The notes under the pieces are model-generated. The model was not told where the DNA came from. It searched no databases and worked only from the letters and a program-made list of their open reading frames with translations. A DNA stretch of 64,000 nt from Agelaius tricolor (lineage: Eukaryota; Chordata; Aves; Passeriformes; Icteridae). Numbering within the stretch: the first letter of the stretch is position 1; the number at the start of each line of letters is the position of its first letter. The stretch covers positions 77,850,881-77,914,880 of the forward strand of contig JALJCS010000001.1 of the NCBI GenBank assembly GCA_023055355.1, in the 5' to 3' direction. The position numbers were made by a program, and so were the translations under genes. Positions 44,601 to 56,600 of this stretch are shown here, one piece after another.

Positions 44601-47600
44601 GTTCAGCTATGCTTAGCAGCCATGGGGTTTATGGATGTATGTGTGCATGTGTTCCTGAAAAGCCTATCTTTAGGATGGTTGGGCGTAAAGAACAGGAGCT
44701 GTTTTCTTAGCAATATTTTCAACAATTTCATTTTAAAGCAAGTTGTATTAACAAATTTTTGAGCAAAGAGGAAAGCATCAAGAAGTTAAAATTGTATGTA
44801 TTAACATTTTTGTTTACTCTTTACTCTTTTTTTCCTCCTCTCCTTCAGGAGGAGGGTCATTATTGCTTATTGTTTCCAGGCAATGTAACGATCCTTACAG
44901 GAACTGGGGAATTTAAGTGTGAGTCATGTGAATATTTAGAATTTAGGTTTTCAATCTAGCAGTAAATATCTAATACTTAGAATTGAATATAAAGCTGGAA
45001 AACACAATTTACATTCTGTAAAAGGTTTAAAGTGAAGAAGAAATAAAAGAACTAAGGTTTGAGGGAGTTTTTGGTATGCTTTTAGTTTTTGTAACCTCTA
45101 TGTTAGTAAGTCCATACTTAATGGTTTTTTGAGTTCTGTTTTCTGAAACACTCCAGGTAAAATAATACTGATTATCACAAGTATGATTCTCTTCTTGTCA
45201 TAATATGCTGTGTTTACTGTGAGAAAACAGAGAGGTAGCTTGGTTGTTTCAGTCAGCACTCAAAGCTGTACACTACTTAAAATTTTATTTTCATACCCTT
45301 GTTATGCATGCATGCTTCTCCACCCAGATGGCTCATAGTCAGATGTCATTTTAAACATTTCATAAAGGTGTTTCTTAAAAAAAATTATTGACAATACCTG
45401 AAGCTCTGCAGTCCTTTGGAACTTGCTGCGTACATTCAAAAGGCATTTTTTATATTTATTATAAATATTGATAAGGTGTTTTGGAACTGAAATAACCCTA
45501 GTGTTAGAGATTCAGTACTTTAGTTCACTTTTTTAGTCTTAATCCTGGTTTTTCCTCTTTTGGTGTTGGGAAAAAATGTAAGGTGTTTCTGCTGTGGTTT
45601 TGAAGTCATTGCATTTTTATGATGAGAAATAATTTTTTTACAATCACAGTTACTAAAGTAAAATTCAGGAGAGAAGAAAACTGAATTTTTCCTATTGGTA
45701 TCAGATTTTGGTAACTTAATTTTGGTTTAATTAGAGATAGCAGATAGTTGTTAATAGGGCACAGGAGTTATAAGGAATTGTGATGAGTAAAGCTTTATGT
45801 ATGTAAACTATATAATCTGATCATTTACTTAAATAAATTTGTATATGGCAGGTCTTCATGGCCTTGCATATTTCCATTTATTTTTGTGTTTTATAATGTG
45901 ATTTCTGTTTCCTTCTTCTAATGGAAAATTCCTGGAGATTTTCTTAATGTGCTCTGGGGGCAGCAGTTATAGAAATGGAAATTGATTTTGACTCTGGGCC
46001 TCTAAGTAAGAAATGGATCACAGAGCAGGAGCTATCCCTTTAACCAGTGGCGAAGATGGAGTTTCAGGGATTTTTTTCTTCTTCTGCCATGACTGGGGAT
46101 TCAGAGATTCAGTGCCTCATGTTGTGTTTGCTGAATAATCTGGCATCTAGGGTTTCAACCCATCACGTTGAAAGGAGCGGAGAGGAGGAGCTCTGCTGTT
46201 CCCAGCCAGACTTCTGACAGCTCTGTGCACAGTGACTGTGACTGATGGAAAGGCTCAATTAAGTTGTCAGAAGGAAGAAAGACAATGACTTCTATTTAAT
46301 TTGCATTCAGAGTTTCCCACTCCTAGCTTCTCTGTCTGGTTTTTGTTTTGGGCTGTAATGACAGCTGTGTATGGGGCTGCCTTTACTTGTTTACAGTGTG
46401 TACTTCTGGAAGTGGACGATGAGCAGGAGAGAGCTTTTATGTATGAAACAGTAGATATTGGTGGTTGTCCTCTCCAGAGCTGTCAGACACTTGGTATGTC
46501 AATCCAACAGACTCTCTTAACAGACTCCATTTACAATTATATTAATGTGTTGCTTTAACAATTGCTGCAAAATAATAACTTTGAAAAGCAGCACTTTGAC
46601 AGCACTTTACTGCTTCTTGTCACATGTACTAAATGAGTATCTTAATTTCCACTAAATTATAATACTAAATTGCCACTTTTGGTCCTGCTGTGAGTTGGTT
46701 TTTTTGTTCTTGTTTGTTTTTTTTTAAGCTAAAGTGAAAGGTTTACCGTGTCTTTGGGATGCTGATTACTGACCAGAGAAATTGATGGGGTGATTTTTAA
46801 AATGGTTCTTGTACCTTCTTAAGTTTATGCACAGATGACATAGAGTTTGTGTTATTGTGGCTTAATACAATCATAATAGAAGCTGTAATTGTGCATGTTT
46901 TTAGCCCTCTGTAGGTGGGAATTGAAATGCATCAACTTAATTTACATTAGAAAAACGGCAGTGTAGGTGTGTTCCAGTGTTGAGCTTTGTGCTATCAGTT
47001 AAAAGTGGTCTGTTACCCATTTCTGTCACTACATCCACTCCTAGCCAGTACACCTGTTCCTAACAAAAGTATCCAAAATATCTCCATGATCTACCAAATA
47101 ATGACTATAGGTGAAAAAAATGTAAAAATGTTGCAGCAACAGAAAAAAAACTTCACAGTAAGCACTGTGTTTGCTATCCTGCATGATGAAATTTACTTGT
47201 ATCTACTGTCTGCCATCTGTTCATGTCTGATTCTGTAATGGTGACATAGCATGAGGTTCTGTGAGGAATTAAAAGAACATTTAAAATAAATAAATATGTA
47301 AAACAAATGTAACTGTATCCATATCTACTAGCAGAGTTCAGATGCAAGTAACTTCACTTCCTGACCCTTTTTGGATGGGCTGTGGAGAAAAGTTTATTTT
47401 TGTCTATACTCATTGGACCTGAAAATTAAAATGTGAATCTGGCTGTATATTTTCCTCTCAGAAGCAAGAGACAGATACTGAGAAACAGAAGCTGTTAGAA
47501 TGTGATCAAAGCAAACAAAATTAGGAATGCTGGATTCCTATCACCCCTCCCTTGATACCACTCTGCTTGGGAAATCGGCTGGTGTAAAGCCAGGAGGAGA

Positions 47601-50600
47601 TCCTGTGCTATTCCAATTTGATCAGTCTTTATCTGGTGTCTAATTCCTCAGGGTTTGCAATAAGCATTTCATAATTCCATGTAATTTAAATTTCTTTGTT
47701 GTATTGAAAGAGTGATGGCATTATGGACAGTGACTTGTCTCAAAACTTACATCTTTCTTTCATGAAGTTGTGCTTTTAAGTCACATGAGAAACAACCTAC
47801 AGGAAATGCTATATGTATATTTATATTCTATATACATCTCTTTTTTTACTGGGCAGATCATGCACAGATGATAATCCCTGGGTGAAACTGGGGACTTTTA
47901 TGCTGCAGAAGTGCCCACCTGAGGAAAAGGAGAAGACAGGAAATGAAATTTTGAAAATTTGCCGTTCTTTGTATGAGACAAAGCATATGCTCCCCGTCAA
48001 GGTAAGTTTTAACTTTGGGTATCATGTTTATGAGTCCTGTTTCAAGGTCCCAGCTACAGATAAGATGTTGCTGTACTGGATCAAGTCCAATGAAGAGCTA
48101 ACAGAGAGGCTGAGAACTGGATTCAGTCTGTCTTGAGAAAAGATGACTATGGGAGACCATGTGTTTAAGTTGTCAAATGAGGAAACAAGGAGAGGAATTA
48201 GTCAGTCTCTTTTCAGACATGCTCAGTTATAGGACAAGAGGCAATAGAGACATGTTACATTATCAAAAACTCTCATTGCACCCAAGGACAACATTTCTAA
48301 TCTTTAAAGTAGTGAAATATTAGAATGGGTGGATGCCTAGAAGAGACAGGGAGAATCTACCTTTGTAGGTATTTAGGTCTTGACTGGATCACGGGCAGTT
48401 TAATATTATTGGACTTGCTTCAAGTTGGAGGCTGGTTGGATTAGCTGATCTTTGTAAGTCTATGGCAGTATAAATTATTCTGTAATGTATTTGTAGAAAG
48501 GCTTTAATAATCTATTATCATTTGAATCAGTGTTGCAAAAATTGTTACTTGAATTATCAGTAATTCTCTTACCAATAAATCCTTAAAGATTTAGTGAGGA
48601 ACCCCTGAAAAACATGGTGATTGAAAAAACCTCAATATACAAGTAATTACTAAGTAGTAACTATGATATTCTAACTTGTCTTCCCTAAGTATGTATGCAT
48701 ACTTCAATACAAACATCTCCTAAGTATAAAATTATTGAAGTGTTTTGTATGTAAACACTGTATATTAATGAAGACAGACTGGAGAAGTTCTTAATAAACT
48801 TCACACAATTTCAGAGTAGTCGTGCATATTTTTAGTAGGCTGATTAATCTCGTATAATTATCTTTATGCAGTCACTGTCTGTAATAGAAAACAGCTGATG
48901 TTAGGAAGAAAAGCAGAATAAAAACAACACATTCTGTTTAAAATACAGACAGGTGGGTGTGTGGGTTTTTGTTTGTTGTTTGGTTTTTTTTTCCCTAATC
49001 CAACACACTCATCTGAATCAAGTTCAGAAATCTTTGTAAAACGTGATTCCAGAAGGTGGCAGTAAACTGAAATGATAAGTACATTTACTAATTTATTAAT
49101 CCCACCAAAACTCTTTGGTGGAAGGCAGGTTCCTGGGACTGGTATAATTATTATATGTAACTTTTCTTTGTAGGTGCTGAAATGATGCATTATAGCTTGT
49201 AAACCTTAGTGTGCATAGGAGTAGCTGAACTTTGTCAAAGTAGAATGTTCTGCCTCACCTCAGTGACCAAGGGAGAAAAATCCCTGTGAGTGTCACTGTC
49301 ATACAGCAGTCAGTTCACCAAGAGTTCTGCTCAAGAAGGGTCATGGTTTGCATTTCTCTTAGTTGAGTAAACTTCTCCATGATCTCCATGGCAAGTCACT
49401 GTTTAATCAGAGTTTTGGTATTGATATACAGCTTTGGTTGGAGATGCCTTTCTTGTTTTTTTGGTTTTTTTTTGTTTGTTTGTTTGTTTTTGGTTTTTTT
49501 TGTTTTGTTTTTTTTTAATATTACAGGATGTTGAAAGAGCTCACCATGTAGGTATGACTATACAGGTACAGATCAGAAGTTATTCCAATCATCAAGATTT
49601 AAACAGCCTTACTGATGTAAAATATCTTTTTATGGCTAGAATGCTGTGCAGTGACAAGGAGTTGCAATAAAATGTGTAGTTGTACAGTTACCTACAAACA
49701 TAGGCTGTATTCCTGTAAGTCACTGCTTGGGAAGAGGAGGAATGGCATGTATGAATTTAAGTAATTTATTTGTCTGTATGGCTACAGTACTTAGGTGCTC
49801 AAATGACAGATTTACAGTTATGTGGCTGAATAAGGTGAAAATGTGATCACTGACAACCTGTTTAGATGATTTGACATTTCAGTATATAGACTGATTAAGA
49901 TGACAAATCTGGAATGATGGAATTCTAAAAACTGAAACCAGTTAATTATCATGAAAAACATATGCCATTCAATTCTCCCCCATTACAACCTTGCCAAGTT
50001 CAAAGATTGTAATGGAAAACTCATATAACTTCAATTCTTGTGGTCTAGAAGTTAGAAAAACCATCTTTGGATATAGTCATGAAGGATTTAACTCTTTTTT
50101 TTCATTCCACTTATTTCATTCCATTCCTACTGGTCTATCTAGCTTTTTAAGCCAAGTACTTCTTAAATGTCTTTCGGATAGTAACATAGCTTTAATTGTT
50201 CTATGTTTGCTTTGTGGGGTGGTATTTTGTGGGGTTGTTTGTTTGTTTAGGGTTTTAATTTGCATTATTCAATGGATAGATACCTCCATTCCTTTTAGTG
50301 GAAGAAAGCATTGTTTTATTTGCCTGGAAGACACATGCTTGGACTGTCAACATCTGCACTGCCTGATTAATCTCTTTAGAAAGGGATAAATCCTTCTCCA
50401 CTACGTAATTGTTAAAAATGTGACTCCTCTGAATATCTCATGTTCTTCTCTCAGCCTATGGCTCATGTGTCAGTTAACATGGGACAATGCATCTAGTCCC
50501 TTATCTGTAATCACCCTGGGGTCCTAGAGGCTGAGATACTTATCTCCTGGAATAATACAGCAGACAGTTGGTCTCCTTTTTTTCTAATTTTTGTAGCTAG

Positions 50601-53600
50601 TTTTTCCTGAGGTTTAGATATGATTTTAGATAGTGTGATTTTGTCCACAGTTATGTCTGCTAATTTTCTTCAGATAATGTTGAATTTAAATGGTGCTTTT
50701 GAGTCTGTTTTTAGCCTCTCCAGACATAATGCTGTTTGTACTCATTATCTGGCCCTTCAAGCCATCCATGAAAATACTGAATAATACTGGACCCAAAACA
50801 GACTCCAATGACATATGGGTTATTTGCCTTGCCTGCCACAGTGAGCCACTGATAGCTGCATAAATAGAGAGGACAAAAGTTGTCATACAAAAGTTTCAGC
50901 TAAATCCGGGTAATTCAGATTTTGAATTGGGCTTCCCTTGACCTTTTCACAGATAACATCAAACCCCCTCTAAGCAGTGCCTCTCATGGCAGGCAGCAGA
51001 TATTTGAACGTTTTCAAGTGCTCACTGCAGAACAGAAACCCACTTATGTTGCTCCAAGAAGTGCTGTGGGTGATGCCTTCCTTCCTGGGCTTGGGTTTTC
51101 AATTCCTGTCCAGAGGAGCCCTGTAGTCATTAGTGACAGTGATACAAGTTGATACTTGGACAGTCTTCCATGGCTGGCAAGCTGTCCAGTCCCTTCCTGT
51201 GGAAAAAGAAATGCAGTTGTTAGAATGTGTCTTTCTTCTTCAGAAGAGATTATGGCTTCTTCTGTACTTGTGTATGGTAAAGACTGAGTATGTCTGCTAG
51301 ACATGCTACCATCAGGCAGAAAGTTATTCTACTTGTCCAGCTGGTTTTGAGAGAGAAGTGTTACCAAGCATGATAAAATTCCTGTTTTGCTCAGATGTAT
51401 TTTATGACTCTCAGAATTTATTTTTCTGAATATTGGTGTGAATACATATTTTCAAGAAAAGTGTAGAGTGAATCCATGACTTTTCATTCAGTAAGTTTGC
51501 TAGAATGGCAGGCATGCAGCTCAAAACAATCCAGTGGAATATGAAATTACCATGAGTTTAATAAGCATATGAATGCTCAGACAAAGCTTAATGTATTTAT
51601 TTAGTCTTCTTATTCCTTGATCCACATCATATCATTCACAACAATCATGCCCATTCCATGAAATTGGGAGGAGCTGTTGACTTCCTCAAGGATAGAGAGG
51701 CCCTGCAGAGACCTGGACAAATCACAGGGATGGGCAATCACCAACAGTGTGGAGTTTAACAAGGCAAAGTGCTGGATTCTGCACCTGGGATGGGGCAAAC
51801 CTGGGTTTACCAACTGGGCAATGAGAGGCTGGACAGCAGTGCCACAGAAAGGGGCCTGGGGGTCCTGGTTGATGGAAGTTCAAACTGAGCCGGCAGTGCC
51901 CTGGCAGCCAGGAGGGCCAATCCTGTCCTGGGGGCATCAGGCACAGCATGGCCAGCTGGGCAAGGGAGGGGATTGTCCTGCTCTGCTCTGCTCTGCACTG
52001 TGGGGCAGTTTTGGGTGCCACAATACAAGACATTAATGTATTAGAGAGAGTCCAAGGGAGGGCCATGAGGATGGTGAAGGGGCCCTGAGGGGAAGCCGTG
52101 TGAGGAGTGACTGAGGTCACTTGGTCTGTCCAGCCTGGAGGAGGCTGAGGGGAGGCCTCACTGCAGTTACAGCTTCCTTGGGAGGGGAAGAGGAGGGGCA
52201 GGCACTGATCTCTGCTCCCTGGTGACAGGGACAGGACCTGAGGGAATGGCCTGAAGTTTTGTCAGGGGATTTAGGTTGGATATTAGGAAAAAGTTCTTTC
52301 CCCAGAGGTGTTGGGCACTGGAACAGGCTCCCCAGGGAAGTGGTGACAGCACCAAGATTGACAGAGTTTATGAAGCATTTGGACAATGCTCTCAGGCATG
52401 TGCTGTGACTCTGGGGGATGGTCCTGTGCAGGGCCAGGAGCTGGACTTTGATAATGCTTGTGTGTCCCTTCCAACTCAGTATACTGTGTGATTCTAAGCA
52501 TCAACAATCAGTAGCAGTACTGAATATGAGTTTAAAGGAGCAAGTCTGAATAAGAGAACAAGGCTTGCTAAGTGACTCAGAGCTACTGTGATGGAATATA
52601 TCCTTCTAGGCTGTTTTTCTTGAAGGTGTAAATTTGGAAAAGACTGAGCAAGTACAGCCAGAGAGCTCCCTGTCCCAAGCAAAGCCATGTATCTGTGCAG
52701 TACATTATATTTGGAGTATTTAATGTCTCCTCATCTTCAAATAATAATTAGGCTTTTAGGCTCACGGCTGCTGAAACTATGCTACTAAATGTGTGAATCA
52801 TCTTGGTCATTAAATTGTTACAGTTATCATTAAAGTTCAAAAGACATAAAAAATACATGACTTGCATTCTCTTAGCTTAATATTTAGCTGATGAGCTCCT
52901 TTGACAATTGCTCTCAAATTGTTAGAGTGAAACAGAGTGCTTCTCTTAAGAGATGGAAACCATTTTCAATGTAACTACCATACAATATCCAGAGTCCCTA
53001 GTGTAAAGCGCCTTGGAAAATGGGACATCTCTGATGGGCCTCGTTCAGAAGTGGTTGTGACAAGCAACCTAAATTCTCAGAAATGACAAAAAGGGAAAGG
53101 GAAGTTAGAATTTGATTTATAATATAATTTGTAGGTTGAAATATTTTTTGACATATAAATGGACAACTCACTACAATACTGAGGAAAATAAAACGGCTCA
53201 CGTGTAGGACATGTTGTTTGGTTGTTTAACTAAGGGACAAGGTAAAGTTTTAGAAGTGCACAATAGATTTGTTGAGGGATGTTCTATTAAAAATACCTTA
53301 TATATAAAGGTATAAAACACCTTATTTTAGAAGGTATTTTCTGGACAGTTTTATCTTGAAGTTGTGTGATGCTAAATTTATGTTGTATTATCAAATATAG
53401 GAAACTAGATGAATGGCAGAAACTTAATTTGCTAAACCTTAATTGTGTGTAAAATATTGTATAAAATTTTGAAGCTTTTTGCAACAGAAACATTATTCAA
53501 CTGTGGTATGTGCTCTTATTTCCTCTTTAGTCCACTTTTCTGATTGCATAATTGAATTACAGAATTGTCACAGGTGTCTGTTAGTGTTTCTTCCTGTGTT

Positions 53601-56600
53601 TTGCAGTATTTCAGTAAGCACAAATATGTTAGTCCCACAGAGAGCTGTGGGACTGCTGTTATTTTTCAGTAAAACTCCTGGTTGTAATGGTGATTCAGTA
53701 CCTGCCTTGTCTTAATTTAACAAATGTTGCACTTTAACCAGTATTCCACATTTTAAAAATTTGTTCTTTCTAGTTTCCAAGGATTTGTTTCCAACAGGGA
53801 GTTCGTTTGTTGTGGAAGTGTGGTTTTCATTTTGTATTTGACATAAAATTTTCATAAATTTTATTGTGAATGATGATGTTAGTATCTTCAGAGATCACGC
53901 TGAGAGAATTTACTTTTTATTTCAGTGTATAAAAGAATTATGTTTGCTGCTGCTTAACCAGTCCCTCCTGCTGCCATCCCTGAAACTGCTGGTAGAAAGC
54001 AAAGACCAAGACCTTCATGCTGTGGCACTGGAGCAGATAACAGCTGTTGCTAAGGTATGAACACTTGAATGAACCACCTTTCAGAGGCTGAGGTAATAAG
54101 TTAGCTCTTTTATCTTGGTGTAGTAAGCAGAGACTGCTGAGACACTTACCATTGTTAAGGTTTTGCACAGCTCTTGTGTCCACAGTGAGCAGTAACACAG
54201 GGCTGGTAAGAGCTTTTATACATATTTGAGTGATTAAACCTCATAGCACTTCCTTTAAATACTTGGTATGCTGTTTTTTGTCAGTGTGGTGGAACAGAAA
54301 CTATTCTGATACATGAAGTAGATTGTTACCTCTGTGTTCATATTCCCTCACTTTGGGGTTTTTTAAGTGATAAAGTATGTCAGATGACTCAGCTTGTTTC
54401 TGACAAATGTGGCATGTGTTTATATACACTTGGAGAGCTGTTATGTCACTGGTTTTGATGTGATGGTATGTTCAGGGACTTTCCTGCCATTCTAAAAAGA
54501 CCTGGTGCCAGAGTTTCTGGGGAAGAAATCTAAATACTGTCTTTGGGCAAGAACTGGAAGACATTAATGCAGATGTCACTTGCTATATAACATTACATAA
54601 CTGTCTTTTCCCTGTACATTTGCTTTTCAGCAAATAAGATGGAATGCCCAAAAAGATGAAATTTAGTCTCCTAACCACAAATTTTCTGTGTTTTTTACAA
54701 AACAATTGCATAAATATTAACCACCAAAACAATAGTATATTGATTGTTTTCTTTTACCACCTGCAATTTTAGATTTTATTTCTACAGAACAAGGCTTTTT
54801 AGTAACTTTTAAACAAGATGATCTCATTGAAAGGCAAGCACAAATCGGATAATCTGATATATGCATGTACTTTCTCATCTGTGTTCTTGTTAGCCTTTTA
54901 AAATTGAGTTCTTTGAGTTCTTTCTGAAGCTTGTCAGCAGGAATAAGTGTCCAAATATGTTTTATTTAACTATTTTTAAAGCATAATGCTGTGCAGTAGC
55001 ACTTACTGAATGGTTACTAATTGTATTGCTCTTGAAACTGGCCATTTCTTTCTAGTGTGCTCCAGCTTTCCTACACTCTAAGCTGATTACATTATATTGG
55101 AGTTTTAGGGCCAGGAACCTTATTAGCTTCTTGCTGGTATAAAGCATTTTGTATACCTGTGCATGCCCAAGATAATTTTGGGGTTTTTTGGCTTTCTTTT
55201 ACAGGAGGCAGCTTGATAAGTTGTTTCTAGTTTTTCCTTCTAAATTCAGTATTAATTTGAGCATACAGTTCTGCAAGAGTGCTGAATAACCTAGAATTTT
55301 TGAAGCAGTTAGCTTTGGTCTAATGGTTTACTTTAAGTCAATGAAGATTTAACTGTTGACTTTATTGCACCAGGCATAGAGCTTAGCCAGTACCTGGAAT
55401 GTGACAGAGTTAGAAAAGCAGCTAGTACAGAAGAGTGGTGTGCTAAATGTAAAAGCTGTTCCTATATTGTATAAAAAGTACCTCTTACTCCTTGTTTTAT
55501 ATGCATCTCTTATGATTACATTGTTTGCTGTTGTACTGAAAGAGCATATATTACTTAGCTATGCCAATGTTGTTTATTCAGTATCACTTTCTATGCATAC
55601 TTTTTGCATTTTAAAAAACAGTATTCAGGCAGTTAATGCTTTTGTCAAAATCTAAATTAATTTTTCATAGGAAGACCATTTCTGCTTACAATAAACAGGA
55701 AACAGACAAATAACATCTGGCAGAGGGGAATCATGGCTATTGATTCCCCAGTCCAGTGCTAACACAGCTCCCAAACATGGCTGTGAGAAAAATACAGCAC
55801 TTCCTTGCTGATAGGATGTATTAGTTAGCCATTTGTTGTATGCTGCTGACAGCTTTATGGATGTTTACAGTTAAGGATGATGCTGAAGTGCTGATACTAG
55901 AAATTGTGCAGCTTTTGCCTGTAATAAACCAACCAAGTTTTTGCGTAAGCTTTTTTGAAATTGCAGACCCCTCTTTTTATTGTGTGTCTTTAAATGAGCT
56001 GCCACTTGTCTTTTCTGAGTAATAGAAATAACTGTTCTTCCCCTATGTTGTGTACTGTGTGAGTAATTTAAAAAAACAGTTTACCTAAATAATCTTATTA
56101 CTGCTAATAGAGCCCTTAAAAGTCAGATTGTTTTTGAGAGGGATTTCAGTGTTGTCTGTGCACTGTGCATTTTCAGAGATGAAAACTGATTTTTATACAT
56201 CTGAGAGAGCAAGTAAATACTCTATTGTCTGTTGGTACCTATAATGTTAAAACAGCTAACAAGTGGGGGTTAATATAAGCAGTGCAAATACTTATTCAAT
56301 CAATACTTTAATAGAAAGTGGAACAAGGAGAATGCTGTAGTCTGAAAAAATAGTTCAGCTTTATTTGCATGTTATAATTTCAGTGATGAAGTACTGAATC
56401 TACCTTCATAACATGTTTTACTGAAAAATGTAATGTGAACAATCACACATTTTGTGTGGAATAAGGGAATTTCTAGTGTTCTCCAGTGTATGCCATTTAT
56501 GGCTATTCACTTAATGGGGCTTAATCTTTAAAAAAAATAGTTAAATTATAAGCTAATGGTGATTATGATAAAATATCTTTCTCCAGTTTATTTTTCCAGG

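Larger units (their letters stand above)
48002..53925 (+). other. NBAS: NBAS intron I
   Basis: A 5.9-kb intron. It contains T-rich GTTT microsatellite tracts (48958-48995, 49448-49516), a small antisense CR1 reverse-transcriptase relic at 50720-50845 and a sense CR1 at 51655-52498. A 132-residue open frame at 49991-50389 is not recognised and is probably chance. Confidence 0.85.

Noticed and set aside
47868..47874. Alternative acceptor TGCACAG for exon I
   Set aside because: In the phase left by exon H it leads directly to a stop codon, while the upstream GGGCAG keeps the frame open and NBAS-like.
51677..52507. Several overlapping open frames on both strands
   Set aside because: All are within the CR1 copy at 51655-52498; GC-rich repeat DNA gives chance open frames.
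55876..55920. Possible in-frame 45-bp exon ([15 protein letters not shown]) in intron J resembling the start of exon K
   Set aside because: The acceptor would be a weak TTAAG just after a better AG, the donor GTAATA is poor, and the resemblance to [11 protein letters not shown] is short enough to be chance.
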